From Talaromyces rugulosus (lineage: Eukaryota > Ascomycota > Eurotiomycetes > Eurotiales > Trichocomaceae): a DNA stretch of 64,000 nt. Made by a program: the position numbers and the translations under genes. The DNA lies in NCBI RefSeq assembly GCF_013368755.1, contig NC_049563.1, positions 2,914,001 to 2,978,000 on the forward strand. Direction: 5' to 3'. Below the pieces are notes generated by a model. It was given only the letters and a program-made list of their open reading frames with translations. It made no database searches and was not told where the DNA came from. Below are positions 35,532 through 48,231 of this stretch, in pieces (the stretch's first letter is position 1; each line of letters opens with the position of its first letter).

Positions 35532-36766
35532 TGTTGAGCCAGGAAAGCCGAATATTAATTGGTGTCTTGACTGACGTCCGTAATGAGAATCGCAAATATT
35601 AATACATTAGATAAAAGAAAGAATTTCGGTGTAGATATAACGCCAGCCAGTGACTCTATTGAGCGGGTAACGAACGACGACAAGGAGAACGGGGATTCGA
35701 AAATGTCAGAACTATATATTAGTATAAACCCAAGAGAAAAAATAAGACACTTGAAAAAAGAATCATCAGCTGAATATGCATGTGCATATCAAAAGGAGGT
35801 TTATTCAGAAAAGCAAGAAAGAAAAGAAAAACATATGACGAAAGCACATCAATCAATACCACCACCACTCAGGGAAAAAAAAAATTAGCAACGGTCGCAT
35901 TCCCGAATACTACCCTCAAGCAGCAGAGACCCAGAGAACTGGGGCACACCGACGATTATCGCAGGCTATCATCTAATCTCATCGCATCTCCCTACACCCA
36001 ACCACATGTATGGCCTGCATAGTGGCTGCACGAGCGGCCGGCCAATGACCGCCGGGAAACGCTACTTCGCCACCCAAGCCGGAAATACAGTTTGCCAATC
36101 ACCAGCCGGAGTTGGCCTTCAGCTCATGCATCTGGCATGTGTCTGTCTTTTTCTTAAACTGTGGTTTCACGTGTCGTTTCAGAATCAATGCCAATTTAAG
36201 GTTTTTCTTTTTTTCTTCTCATTGTTATGGCGCAAGGCTGATTTCACTTTTGCATGTGTCCTCAACCAATCACACCCGCCACGTCGCCCTGTGCCTCAAA
36301 CGGCCCTCAACACCATGTCTCACCCTTTTTTTTTAATGTTTGTGTCGATCAAAACGTATGCATACATCAGTCCCAGTCTAGAAAGCTGACTGGTTATTTG
36401 TTGGTGGCGTTGGGTGTTTGCGCTGTCGATGCTAATCTGTCAGCTCTGGGTCCGATCATCCCCAGACCATTTTGATGTTGCATGGTTCATTGCATTATTA
36501 CATTATTATGTAGCACTGGAAAAAGGAAGAAGTCTATTCAGTAATGAAAAGAATAAAAAGAAGAAATTGAAACTTGACGTGGCACCCAACGCCATGCAGA
36601 TCGGAGATCTACCCTGAATGCCGCCTGTGAACCCTAACCTAACCATACCATTTCCTCATGCGGAAATTTTCCCTCCGGCAACCATGTGATGTAAATAGAT
36701 AAGAACATTGAACATTTAACGAAGAAGAAGAAAGAAAGAAAAAAATTAAAAGCTCGGTCATGATCA
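35532..36766. other. Intergenic region
   Basis: It holds the promoter of the 34787 gene and the 3' side of the SNF2 gene. A plus frame at 35583-35888 is Lys/Glu-rich without family resemblance. The sequence around 36630-36645 contains an imperfect CCTAACCTAACC. Confidence 0.45.
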
Positions 36767-39700
36767 TCACCACCGTCTTCCATACACCGAGTCTTCCCCA
36801 CGGCTGCTATCCGGGCCTTGCTTGCGGCCCTGCGAGCTCGACTGGCTCGATGGCATCGACCAGCCATCCCCACCATGCGAATCTAGGTCCGTCTCATCCT
36901 TTGAGGCGAGCAACCTCGTCTTCTGGCTGAGATCAGGAGCGTCGCGCTCATGCTCGAACCGGGCTTCCGCCTCGCGGCCGAACAGCGCCATCATGTCGCG
37001 CATGGTGAGCTTGCCTGCCGCCGTCTTGCCTTCAATTGCCGCGTTGGCCAGTTCTCGTTTTCGTTCTTGGAGAGCCAGGATTCGTGCTTCCACGGTATCC
37101 TTGACGGTCATCTTGTAGATTTTGACGTCGAGGGTTTGGTTCAGTCGGTGCACCCGATCTATCGCCTGTTCTTCTACAAACTAAAGCACAGTTAGTACTG
37201 AGAATTCAATGATGTTATTTTTTCAGTGACATACCGGATTCCAGAACGGTTCCAAAATAACCACGCGGCTGGCGGCAGTCAGGTTGAGACCCAGCGCCCC
37301 AGCCCGCAAACTGCACAGCAAAATTCGCGTGCTTGGCCGGCTCCGCAATTGCTCGAGACTGGCCTCTCGAAGATCGTTTCGCATGCTGCCGTCATAACGA
37401 GCATAGCCCAGATTTGCCCGCTTCAAGAACGGCTCAATCTTGTCGAGCATGGTGGTAAAGACCGAGAACACAATGAATTTGAATTCGGGGGCCTCGCGTT
37501 TGAGGATTTTCATGAGTGCTTGGACCTTGGTTGAGGGGAGGAGTTGGTTTCCGTCGCCATAATCATCATCGCTAATGTCCTCCTCGTCCTCTTCGTCTTC
37601 GTCTTCCTCTTCGCCCGAGTCCGAGTCATGTGAGCTAGAAATGCTAATGACTTCGTTCGCTTCGTTCTCGGTATCCGAGTCCTCGGATCTAATCCATTCG
37701 CCTCCGCCTTCGGCATCCTCGTCATCAGAGCCTCCAGCTTTCCCGAGGTCTGTGGATGTCCTCTGACTCTTGGGGACGACCCATTCTCCATCTTCTTCCT
37801 CTTCGTCGTCGCTGTCATCTATCACCCTTCTGTTTCTCCTGGCACGATCTTTCCGAGCTTCAGAGTTGCGACGAGCAGATGAAGCTTTAGCTTTCTGTTC
37901 GACTTGCTTGTTCGACTTGCTCTTGGATTTCTTCTTGTGCTTCTTTAGGCTTTTGGTTAGATCAACGTCCAGATCTGCGCATTCACCACATCTGTTGGAC
38001 TCGCTCTGGAATTCTGCCGGAGTGAGGTCTACTTGGCAGATGTCGCATTTCTTGTTGACAACGCTAAGACCGCCCAAGAGATCTGCAACGCTGTCGACGT
38101 CGTCTTCCTTGGAGGATTTTGACTGTTTGGAAAGATTGTTCATCAACACGTCTCTATCTTCCGCGAGATCGCCGTTGACTAGCTCGGGGTGGTTGCACGC
38201 CTGGCGGAGACGCAGCAACATGACCAAGGCACTCGCATAATTGAGACTTGACCCGCCCATCATCTGAGAAAGACGTCTATCCGTTCGCTGCTCCAGCCGC
38301 TGGTAGAATTCGAGCTCTGCTGGTGTAAAATCGGACTCGATCTTGATGACTTCACGCTTGGTAATCTGGAATCCGTTTGAGGGCTTCTTGCTGCCCTCGC
38401 CATCACCAGACTTTTCGCCAGACTTGAAGTTGGCGTTTAGTTTGAGGACATCCTTAGTGCGTCGTTTCATGAAGGCTTTCAAATAAACCTGTAGGCGTTT
38501 GATGGCGAGACCGCCGCGTCCATTGTTCAACGGGCGAGTGATTTGGTCTCTCCAGGAGGCAAGATCGTCATATGGCTTGATGCGTAGAAATTTAATCAAG
38601 CTCTGCAGTTCGTCGAGGTTGTTTTGGAGCGGGGTCCCTGTAAGACACCACCTGTATTGAGCATCCAAAGCACAAGCGGCCTGTGTGGCCTTTGCATTTC
38701 TGTTCTTGATTGTGTGCGCCTCGTCCAAAATAATCCGATACCAGTGAACGCCGAAGCAGCCAACGCCGCCTTTGCCGCTAGCAGCAGCATGCTCGGAACT
38801 CAGTGTGCCGTAGGTTGTGATGACAACGTCGTAGTCCTTCAGCTCGTCGCTATATTTCGATCTGCTGGGTCCATGGTACACGCATACCCGGAGTCTGTGT
38901 GACCGCTCAATCTTCCCCTCAATTTCTGCCTCCCACTGCTTGATGAGAGCGAGCGGGGCAACAATGAGTGTGCCATTGTCGACACCCTCTGGTATCTTTC
39001 GCTTCGATTCTGCCTTTTCTCCGTCCTTTGCCTCGTGGACAGATTTCGGATTGGTGAGAATCAAGGCAATGGACTGGACGGTTTTTCCCAGACCCATGTC
39101 ATCTGCAAGAATACCTCCTTTGGGTAAAACACCTTTGGTTTTCTTTAGGCCATTCTCTTTATCACGCATCCAATCCACGCCTTCGATCTGATGTGGTAGC
39201 AATTTGACCTTCAGGCCTTCTCTTGTACCGTCGTCCTCCTCTTCCTCCTCTTCTTCGTCTTCCTGGTCTTCATCTTCGTTCTTTTCTTCTGCATTTTCAC
39301 CAACAGAAACATTTTGAAGCTTGCTAGCCAAATCGTTGATGTCTGCCTCGATCTTCTGCTTTCGAGCTCTAGTCCTGGGTTTTTTATCTTCTTCATCTTC
39401 AAAGGCACCTTCAAGCAATGCCTTAATATTCTCTTGAGCTTGCGCCGAATCAACAAATGAGTGAGCGTCAATCGACCCAAACTCCTCGCGCTGGTACGAA
39501 AGCGACCCGCCCGTAGTTGGCTTGGGCCCAGGCCCGCTGCTAGCGTTTGTCAAGTCGATGAAATTCTGTAGAGTCTTGGAGGAACTCGACTGCTTCATGC
39601 CACCAGACGGCTTTGACGAAAAGATTTGGCGGGGAGCCTTTGGTGTGGACCATGTGTGGTTCGTCGGGCGCGGAATCTCAATAACATCGTCGTCGCGGCC

Positions 39701-39997
39701 AAGGGGTGCGCGATGGCTCGTGTAGGCGGACGGGACGACCGGCTTGAACGGGTCAAAGGGTTCTCGTGATTGCGGTGGTCTCTGGATAGGGGCTGTAGGG
39801 CGATTGCTCGAAGGCACACGGTGATGCTCGACACGCGGCTGGTTGTTTTTTGGGATGTTGAATGGTAGTGGTGCTTGGCCTGGTGGCTGCATGGCGGTGG
39901 GCTTGCCAAACTCGGGCGCAGGGCTTGCTTGGTTTGGCTGCTCGTTGGGCCTTCGTGACGCCAACGGGCCCTTTGGAGGGTTGACCTCGTTCACCAT
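36767..39997 (-). CDS. SNF2-family DNA-dependent ATPase
   Basis: A 1058-residue nuclear chromatin or DNA-repair ATPase. Exons are 39997-37235 and 37180-36767. The intron (54 nt) splits WNP|FVEEQAIDRVHRLNQT, restoring helicase motif VI. The N-terminal 200 residues are Pro-rich. An acidic run follows (EDEDQEDEEEEEEEDD). Motif I is ILADDMGLGKTVQ and motif II is ILDEAHTIKNRNA. Between the two ATPase lobes are CDICQVDL and CGECADLD, which could bind zinc. They sit where Rad5/Rad16-type enzymes carry a RING finger, but this one looks short. Next come Lys-rich and acidic low-complexity tracts (about residues 690-830). Motifs such as ILLCSLRAGALGLNLTAAS mark lobe 2. It belongs near the Rad5/Rad16/Ris1 branch. 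The exact orthologue is uncertain. Confidence 0.9.
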
Positions 39998-40326
39998 TTT
40001 TGCCGTTTGTCTTATTCAAACTATGGTTAGGTGGTGGTGGTGGGAAGGTTCAAAGTGGTGTTTTTTGTTATCGATAGCGAGCAGTTTGTTAGTGTTTGGG
40101 CTCCGCTGCGGGGTGCCCCAGCAACGCGCCCAGCACTAGAGCCAGCCAAATAATATTCAATAAACTATGTATCTTTGGTCTACACGATGGGAAAAGCAAC
40201 TTGTTAATGTTAGTTGTATGTTTGGAATCTGTATAATATGACTAATAAAATCCAATTTTGATCGCTGCAGTTTCGTTAAAATAAAGTCATCCATCAGTTA
40301 CATGTATATAATGTTGTATATCCCCT
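39998..40326. other. Spacer between SNF2 and sirtuin genes
   Basis: A 329-bp promoter region of the SNF2 gene and 3' UTR of the sirtuin. No other feature is seen. Confidence 0.5.
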
Positions 40327-41345
40327 TCAAATCTCTCCAATGACGCTTTTCAGCAACTCTGGCACAATCTCACCAGCATCGCCTTCAAAAAACCAGTCGC
40401 CCGGTTTCAATCCTCCACCCCGGCCAGGAGTGTCGCTCCGATCCATATTGACTACAGCGACACGCGCGCCCTTTTCTCGCGCAACGTCAACGTATCCCGC
40501 CGCGGGGTATACTTGAGAGCTTGTGCCAATGACCAAAATCAGGTCTATCTGAGGAGACTCGGCGACCCACGCCTTGACCGCACTGATCGTAGCCTTGGGT
40601 AGAGCTTCGCCAAACCAAACGACACCCGGTCGAAGCAGGCCGCCGCACTGCGGACATAGAGGTAGGTCTTTGGCATCGAGTTTTGGGATGGGTACGTTTG
40701 GGTCGGCAATGTCTACCTCTTTGCGTGCGTTCATTGCTCCATACAGCGCCTTTGTGGCTTCTTCGCCGGTTCTGTCGTCCTTTGAAGGGTCCGGGTGAGC
40801 TGCTTCAGTAGGGATTGCGAGAGCGGGCACAATCGGGTCTGTGAAATCGTTCTTTCTCGTGTAGTCGCAATAGAAAGATGTGCATTTTATATCAAACAAA
40901 GAGCCATGCAGAAGATGTAATTGCTCTGATGGGTGTTCTGCTCGGGGCGATAGACCTGGAAGGAAGTCGTAAATATATGCTAGTATACGAATCGAAATAC
41001 ACTTAAAAAAAAATACTCACCATCCACATTCTGACTCAATGTGACAAAGTTTTTATTCTTTCTGGCCAGCTCCGCCAGTGCGTAATGCGCTCGATTTGGC
41101 TTTGCGGTGACTGCCATGTGTCTCCGGAAGCTGTAAAACTGCCATACCAGGCCCGGGTCATTCTCGAATGCCTCAGGCGTAGCGAGTTCAGTAGCATCAA
41201 AGGCGCGCCACATGCCCCCAGCACCTCTGAAAGTGGGCAGGCCCGAAGAAGCAGATAGTCCAGCACCCAAAAGCGCAAGTATCCTTGTGCTCTTGTGGAG
41301 ATGCTCCCTGAAGGACTGGAGGTCAGCTGCGGGAATCAGAGCCAT
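40327..41345 (-). CDS. SIRT5-class NAD-dependent protein deacylase
   Basis: A 317-residue sirtuin that removes acyl groups from lysines using NAD. Exons are 41345-41021 and 40955-40327. I chose ATG 41345 (MALIPAADLQS) because the frame above it has no ATG. The NAD fold starts at LALLGAGLSASSGLPTFRG (Gly27 onward). TLSQNVDG and LHLLHGSLFD follow, giving the catalytic His. CTSFYCDY and CPQCGG supply the four zinc Cys. Tyr71 and Arg74 (WQFYSFRR) correspond to the Tyr-x-x-Arg pair that binds succinyl or malonyl lysine in SIRT5, so desuccinylation or demalonylation is more likely than deacetylation. The C-terminus is IGTSSQVYPAAGY..GEI. No clear mitochondrial presequence is seen with this start. 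Confidence 0.9.
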
Positions 41346-41967
41346 TGCTGCTGGAAAAATATGTTTGGATCCAGCCGATTTTGCGGACAACAAGGTGTTT
41401 GTTTTTTCTATGAGAAGATATCCTATACTCGAGGGTATAAAAAAGGAATGTCCACAACGCGCGAGGGCTTTTTATACGTGTTTGTATAGTTAAGCAGCCA
41501 CCTGGCGCGGTGACGTTGGTTGTCGAGTCGGCAGGCAGCCGCCCCGCCAATCACCCACCAACGGTTACATATCAGCGTATTTACATCAGTCTTTTCCCCT
41601 TGATTGATGTTTAGGTACTTCAGTGTTATATATTTATTTAGGCTACAGAGTTTTGATTAGAATATATGAGAATATTTACGAGTCAATACTACAAACCAAG
41701 ACATTTTTTCATCAATGTCGGGAACATTGAGGGTTGCATGTCAAAATTTCCCCCCACACCTGATCAATTGATGTCGTAAATACATGTATTGATATATTAT
41801 CCAGTCTTCTACCTACAAGTAGGATTGTCATTTTAGAGCTAATTTTTGAAAACAATATTTAAATTGAGCATGCACTCAGTGCTGTCTGAAACTTCAATGG
41901 AATGTCTTTGGTCACAATGTCAATTGATATAAACGAATGTAATTGGCGATTAAACCCATACGCAGTA
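41346..41967. other. Sirtuin promoter region
   Basis: A 622-bp spacer between two minus-strand genes. AT-rich from about 41600 to 41900 and without visible genes. Confidence 0.5.
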
Positions 41968-42821
41968 TTAATGCTGCTCCTCCTTGGGCAGATTAATCTT
42001 CGTAGCGGCAATGGCGTACTCCCGGCTCTCTTGGCTACGACTGTCCACGTAGGATGTGATGTAGTCTGGGACCTTTGCTACCTTGTTAAGCGAGTCCGGA
42101 ATAGGCTCGCCCAGAACCTCGTAGACAGGAACCACGCCAGTCCAGACACGGTTTGTGACAGCCTCATCCTGATAATCCTTCTTTTCGTCCGAAACAGCTC
42201 CGTCGCGGACCTTTCCGCTGCCCGAGACGATTCTAACCTTCAAAATTGAAGTCGAGGACAGCTCGCTCTTCTCCGGCGGTGTACGGCTGTTGTCCCATCG
42301 CTCTGGGACCACGGAGTTGGTAATCATCTTCATCGCCCACTCCTTCTCCTCGTTGTCGGTGACCAGCTTGGCATAGCCATGGAGAACAGCCGAGCGGTAG
42401 TTGTAACTGTGCGAGAAGGGTGTGAGGGAAAGGATGAGTCCGTCTACTTTGGTTGCTGAGATGCAGACGGGGAGCCCTTCCTCGGAATCACGGGCGATGT
42501 TCGCCATTCGCATGCTGACATACCCATGGATATAGCAATCCAGAGGCTCGCCAAGATCAGCAGAGGGGTATTCAAAAGAACCCATCTGGCCGATCATAGG
42601 CAGAGTTGTTGGGAACGGGTCCTCTGGGCCTGGGTTGAAGGAGACATGGAGAACCTGGCTTGAATTGACGATCGAGTGAATGGCGGCTACATCGTACGTT
42701 GCTGAGGGGGTTGGTTAGCAATATGGTTCAGCTAGAGGAGGGGTATTGAGATGATACCTCGATGAGCATAGCGCTTGACCGTATTGGTGCTCCGCTTGGG
42801 ATAAGTAAAGGTCTTGCCCAT
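41968..42821 (-). CDS. Pyridoxamine 5'-phosphate oxidase-like flavin-binding protein
   Basis: A 265-residue protein of the PNPOx-like split-barrel superfamily (NimA/FMN-binding type), which binds FMN or a related flavin. Exons are 42821-42758 and 42701-41968. The first encodes MGKTFTYPKRSTNTVKRYAH. The intron runs from GTATCA to CTCAG. The barrel includes VLHVSFNPGPEDPFPTTLPM, GLPVCISATKVDGLILSLTP and SYNYRSAVLHGYAKLV. The last holds the Tyr-Arg-Ser-x-x-x-x-Gly pattern typical of this branch. The substrate is unknown. It is transcribed divergently from aminopeptidase P across about 540 bp. Confidence 0.85.
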
Positions 42822-42912
42822 GATGACTGATAGTTGATTGCTAATCGATTGATATATCAAAGAAACTGATGAATTCTATATATCCTGGTCAATTCATGGA
42901 TGTTTGACACAC

Positions 42913-42920
42913 TTTATATA
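42913..42920 (-). promoter_or_regulatory. TATA box of the PNPOx-like gene
   Basis: TATATAAA on the minus strand, 92 nt before the ATG at 42821. The position and sequence fit a core promoter. Confidence 0.6.
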
Positions 42921-43362
42921 GGGCTCAAGTGAGTCACAGGGTCCAACTTACACACCTCACCTCGCAAGCAGCGATCACGACAGCGGATCTTGTTGCGAGA
43001 TACGTAGGGATCGCAGCCCAATGATCGTATAGATCTCGTCGACCAAGTTGGTGGTTGTCGAATGGATGTCTCGACCGAGTAATTACAGTGACACCGATTG
43101 GCTGTTGTCGCCGAACCAGACTGCTGGCAACGCCCTAATTATTTGCAACATTTTTGCAGCTGGGAGCCTCGCACTAGCCCCGCTTTAGGAAGGGCGATGC
43201 GGGAGCTAATGTTTTGCAGCTTCCCCGTCGTAAATAATTCCTTGAGCATCTCAGTAATACTACCTGCCTAGCCATCACCCAACCAACTGCTCTCCGACGC
43301 ACACTCTGAGCTCTTATCTGAGTTCATATGGATTGTTGGCACATCTCAATCTACCCCGCACC
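42921..43362. other. Divergent promoter region
   Basis: The remaining spacer between the PNPOx-like gene and aminopeptidase P. CCAAT-type sequence appears on either strand (for example CCAAT at 43018-43022 and ATTGG at 43097-43101). These are common fungal promoter elements. Assigning them to one gene is not possible. Confidence 0.4.
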
Positions 43363-45447
43363 ATGTTGAGAGGCACCGTCGCATGCCTACGCCAATCACG
43401 GCATCGTGGCGCGCAACTCCGACGTTGTGTCGCCCAACTTACAACAACTCCTCGTGGACATCGATGGACAACCCCCGCGCAGACAAGGACGTACGCGTCT
43501 GTTTCGGCGGCCGAACTGCAGTTTGGGCAGCCGATCCATGAAACACACCCTCATTTGCTAGGTCCTGGTGAACGTATGTGTTATCGTCTTTTCGACTGTG
43601 GAGAAATTTCCAACCTTTTCCGGTGCTGACAGTTGAACCCTCCAGTGACGCCAGGTATAACCGCGCTAGAGTATGCTCACCGTCGCTCGAGACTTGCCAA
43701 TCGACTGCCGAAAAATGCAATTGCGATATTGTCAGCTGCCGACATCAAGTACCGCGCTTCTGGCATCTTTTACGAATACCACCAAGACTCCAATTTCTTC
43801 TACCTGACGGGTATGCGCCTGAAACTGCTACAATTGATTGATGGAGATTGGACAATGCTAAGGCGTAAAGGACAGGTTTCAATGAACCGAATGCGCTGGC
43901 TATCATTGGTGAGATATTGATGTGTTCGTGTAGTCGAGACGGAGGTTTTCTGACATGGAGTAGCGAACGATGGGTCCGGCGACAACCATGTTTTTCATCT
44001 CTACGTCCAAGAAAAGGATCCGAGAATAGAGCTCTGGGAGGGAGCACGTTCAGGAACACAGGCAGCTGTCGACGTTTTCAATGCAGACGAAGTGAGAAAC
44101 ACCACGGCAACGATTCGTGCTTGAGAATTAGCAAAACTGATACGCGGCGGGGAATAGACTGGAAATATCGAAAGAATAAAGGAAACGCTCCTCCCAATTT
44201 TGTCCGAAGCGAGCGAAGTTTATACCGACATCACATCGTTATCTACGTCAGGGTCCAAACTGGCTCGACTTTTATCTGCCAATGAGGGCCAAACCGAAAT
44301 CCAGAAAATATTGAAAGAGCGGACCGTCAAACCCCTTCGCCCCATACTCAACGAACTGAGAGTTTTTAAAAGTGAGAGCGAGGTGGTGAATCTCCGACAA
44401 ACGGGCCAGGCTTCAGGACGAGCATTTACGGAATCCATGCGCCATGATTTCAGCATGGAAAAGGACCTGGCCGCATTTATCCAATATCAATTTAAAGTAA
44501 ACGGCTGTGATGGTAGCGCCTTTGTCCCTGTTGTGGGAGGCGGAAGGGTACGTGCTGGCGATGAGAGCAAGAAATGTCGTGCTGACTGGAATAGAATGGC
44601 CTTAGTATTCATTATACCAGAAATGATGACGTTTTACGGTGAATATGCCACCCTAACCACATTCAAGTTCAAAATGCTGATTACTATCATAGAGACGGAG
44701 AGCTTGTGCTGGTGGATGCTGGTGGGGTAGGTATTTGCAGTGGCTTCTACAGTACAAAGTACTAATCTGCTTCCAGGAACGCGGTGGCTACATTTCAGAC
44801 ATCACGAGAACATGGCCCATCAATGGCAAATTCACCGACCCGCAGCGCGATCTATACACGGCCGTCTTGAACGTCCACCGGAGTTGCGTGTCTCTCTGCA
44901 GAGAAACTGCTGGCCTGTCTCTCGACCGTCTCCATGGTATTGCAGAACAAGGACTCAAAGACCAACTTAAACAGTTGAACTTTGACGTCTCCGGTGATGT
45001 ATGACCACACGATATTCAAAATTATATGTACAATAGTTGACTGTGAGCTGCAGGCCATGAGGACCTTGTTTCCACACCATCTCGGCCATTATATCGGACT
45101 GGATGTGCACGATGCCGCTGGCTATCCACGAACTGGCAGCCTCAAAGCCGGGCAATGTATCACCATTGAACCGTGAGTTCCGGCCACCTTTCCCCCCCTT
45201 TGAAGATTAACTGCTAACACACCGGTAGTGGTATTTACGTTCCTGACGACGAGCGATGGCCGGAAAAGTTCCGCGGCATTGGAATACGTATCGAAGATAG
45301 CGTATGCGTGGGAGACGAGGATCCTATAACGCTCACAACGGAGGCAGTTAAAGAGGTATGCCAGTGATATTCACAAGGTCTGGATGAAGTATGAAATGCT
45401 AACACTAACAATGCTAGATCGACGATATTGAGGCACTCCGCTCGTAG
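43363..45447 (+). CDS. icp55: Mitochondrial Xaa-Pro aminopeptidase (Icp55/APP3 type)
   Basis: A 500-residue M24B metallopeptidase that trims N-termini of imported mitochondrial proteins. It has eleven exons: 43363-43573, 43646-43810, 43876-43908, 43964-44091, 44158-44547, 44595-44638, 44693-44726, 44777-44998, 45054-45172, 45229-45355 and 45418-45447. The coding sum of 1503 nt keeps phase throughout. An Arg-rich presequence ([16 protein letters not shown]) lacks acidic residues and fits mitochondrial targeting. The N-terminal AMP domain runs from [12 protein letters not shown] to FYLTGFNEPN. All five metal ligands are visible: Asp in LVDAGG, Asp in ISDITRTWP, His in PHHLGHYIG, Glu in IEPGIYV and Glu in RIEDSV. 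Several exons are very small (33, 34, 44 and 30 nt). They are supported by restored family motifs such as [17 protein letters not shown]. Confidence 0.9.
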
Positions 45448-46138
45448 GCGCCGGCCAGGTAGATTTTATGATATCCCACTGTATCAACACATAATTGTAT
45501 AGTCTGTAAAATATATGAACAAATGCATCTCTATGACATCTGGCATATCCACACTGAAATGAATGAAAACAAACAAATACACATGTAGAATGATACTGGA
45601 AGGGTTCCGCGTCCCCGGAAGAACTTGACAGCAGTTCGCACAAAATCTTTTCCCTTATAATAAAAATTCAAAAAAAAAACCAGCCTCGAGCTCAGCAGCA
45701 CGACTTCATCAACGCGACCAAGAATGTGCTGCGCGATGGTTGCTGGAGATGCCAAGTCGGCGTCGCGCTACTGGTGGTTGTCCGGGCCAGGACGGACCCG
45801 CCCAAACAACTCGCGGCTGACTCCACCAAACAACAAGCTTGCGTCCAGCTTCCCGCTCTCTCACCAACTCTGCTCTCGCAAAACAACCCGGTCATTGTGC
45901 TCTTGCTTGCGACGCTACACGGCCGTCCAGGACTTTATACGGCCTCTATCCATACGATATTCCACCTCTTGTGCCAAAAACACGTCCCAATTATGGTCCT
46001 TTAGACTCGATATTCTCGCGGCGTTTGGTTACGTCGCGTGCTCGCAACACCAGTGACAGACCCAGCCCCTCTCTCACTCGGTCCCGGTTCTCTGCAATAT
46101 TTGTTATTCTTTTTGCCGTCTGTATCCATTGTTACCAC
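45448..46138. other. Spacer and nimO promoter
   Basis: A 691-bp region. An A run lies at 45670-45680, and the plus strand is C/T-rich toward the nimO ATG. Frames that run through it into nimO have no earlier credible ATG. Confidence 0.45.
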
Positions 46139-48231
46139 ATGGCAGCTATATTTGTACCTCCGTCTCCTCAAACATCCTTCGCCATGTCTTCCCACCGACC
46201 CCCTTTGGCCAATGTCCCCAATGCCGCAAACTCTCCTCACCATGGCGGCTCCAACGCTGCTGGAGTAAAACGGGCGAACTCAGTATCTCACTTGGTCACT
46301 GTGTTTTCACAGCCACCTCCGAAAAAACGCTTTCTGGAGAAAGACGACGCGGCGTCTCGCTCTCCAACCAAAACAACACGAACGACCATCTCCAGCCAGA
46401 CTGCCGAGTCCAGAGTGTTCTCACGACGTACTCACCATACCCAGGCCACTGCCTTTGAGAGGAAACTGATTGCCGCGAGAGAAAAAGAACGACAGTCTCA
46501 GCCCAGGGGCTCTAAATATGAGAAAACCTCTGCCGAAACCATGGACAATATCAGACAGTGGCAAAGACATTACCGCAAGGCCTTTCCTGGGTTTGTTTTC
46601 TACTTTGACAGCATACCTACAGATGTGCGGAGTCGAAGCCTCAGGGAAGTGCTTGCGTTGGGTGCTGTAAGTTTTGACCTTTGATTCGATACCTCCCTTG
46701 CCCGTGAAGTTTTCCCCAAGTGCTGATTGAACCGATAATTTAGCGTGAAGAAAGGTTCTTTTCTAGAACAGTGACCCATGTTGTCACCTCACGCCCAATC
46801 CCTGACCCAGATGCTCCGAGTCCTCTTGAGAGCCCGACACTGGAACAGCTTCCAATCGATGGTCAAATCCAGACCGTGAACCCGTCGTTGCTAGAGAGGA
46901 ATGACCACCGCAGGGACCAAGGAAACAACACTGATGTGTTATTCCGCGCACGACAGATGGGTATGAAAATCTGGGCGATCGAAAAACTGCAGCGTATGTT
47001 GGCAGCGATCAATGAAGCAGATACTCCTACGACTTATGCCGGTGGCCGGACCGGCCTTTCAACCACCAGGGCGCGTGGAGACACCGAGCTTTCTCAAGTT
47101 CTTCGCAACGAACGGCTACATGGCCCCTCTGATCGCGATCCATCACAGCTCATGAAGGACCTGCTCCTGTTTAAAGGCCCGTACATTTATATTCACGACA
47201 TGGATGAGAAGACCCGGCCTGTCATGGTGAGAGAATATTCCAAAGTTGCCAAGAGGCAGGACGGTACTTGGCCACAATTTCGCAGTGCACCTCTCGGGAA
47301 ATGCCCCTTCATTGAGGAAGCTCCGTCGAAAAGGGAAATCGCACGCATGAGAGAAGAGAGAAAGAAGTCCGCGATGGCCACCATCTTAAAAGCAGAGAAG
47401 ACAGAAAATGTCAAGAAGCAACCAGTACAGGAACAGGAAAACTCTCGCCAGCACGATAATGAAGCCATGGTTCCTCCTGCGAAGGTGGACACTGATGTTT
47501 CTGCCGTGGCCTCAGGACAAACGGAGCCAAAGATGTTTCCTATTCGGCCAGGTTCATCTCGCAAGAGCTCCGAAAGCTTCATTGCGCCTGCCTTGACTCG
47601 GACCGGCCCATTCCACCTTGGCCGCGAGCCCACTGCTTCTGGAGTTCAACCCTCGAATATTACATCGGCAATTCGGTCTCAGATGATTTCGTCCACCACA
47701 GCTGCTCCTGGAGCCAAGGCAGGGTTGAGCAAAGAAGTGCATGGGCTGCAACGAAAAGTGCTGGAGAAAGGAAATGTGGGTATACCTGGCGGTAGTTTCT
47801 CGTCACATCGATCCGTTGAGATGCCCGCCACTGCCGGAGCGTTGGCAGATGTGCCTTCAAGACCCAAGCAACCAGCAGAGAAGCAGGGCCCTATCTTGGA
47901 AGAAGACACAACGCAGTCCGAAGACAATGGCAGCCACAAATTTCAAGTCGCCCAGCGAAAGAACTCTCAACAGGAAGAAGTCAAGGAAAAGAAGCGTGAC
48001 CCGAAACCGGGATACTGTGAAAACTGTCGCGATAAATTCGACGACTTTGATGAGGTACGGTTGTCATATTTGATAACATTATGAGGTCCTTGCTAATTTA
48101 TTTGACAGCACGTAATGACCAGAAAACATCGCAAATTTGCCACCACCTTGTCCAATTGGACCGACCTTGACGCACTTCTAGCTAAGCTTAAGCGCCCAGT
48201 AAAAGGACAATACGACAGAATGGAAGTGTGA
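46139..48231 (+). CDS. nimO: Dbf4/NimO, regulatory subunit of the Cdc7 kinase
   Basis: A 653-residue activator of the Dbf4-dependent kinase that fires DNA replication origins. Exons are 46139-46666, 46744-48054 and 48109-48231. The N-terminus is Ser/Pro/Ala-rich. Motif N, BRCT-like, spans FVFYFDSIPTDVRSRSLREV and, after the first intron, VTHVVTSRPIP. Motif M reads LLLFKGPYIYIHDMDEKTRP then VMVREY. Motif C is a CCHH zinc finger interrupted by intron 2: CENCRDKFDDFDE|HVMTRKHRKFA, with C-x2-C-x9-H-x5-H. The linker is Lys/Glu/Gln-rich and disordered. ATG 46139 (MAAIFVPP) is used. A second Met 45 nt later (MSSHRPPLANVPN) is an alternative start. Confidence 0.93.

Noticed and set aside
35583..35888. 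101-codon plus frame, Lys/Glu-rich
   Set aside because: A low-complexity frame in a promoter region, with no homology recognised.
36628..36645. Second telomere-like repeat
   Set aside because: The units are imperfect (CCTAACCTAACC) and too short to separate from chance.
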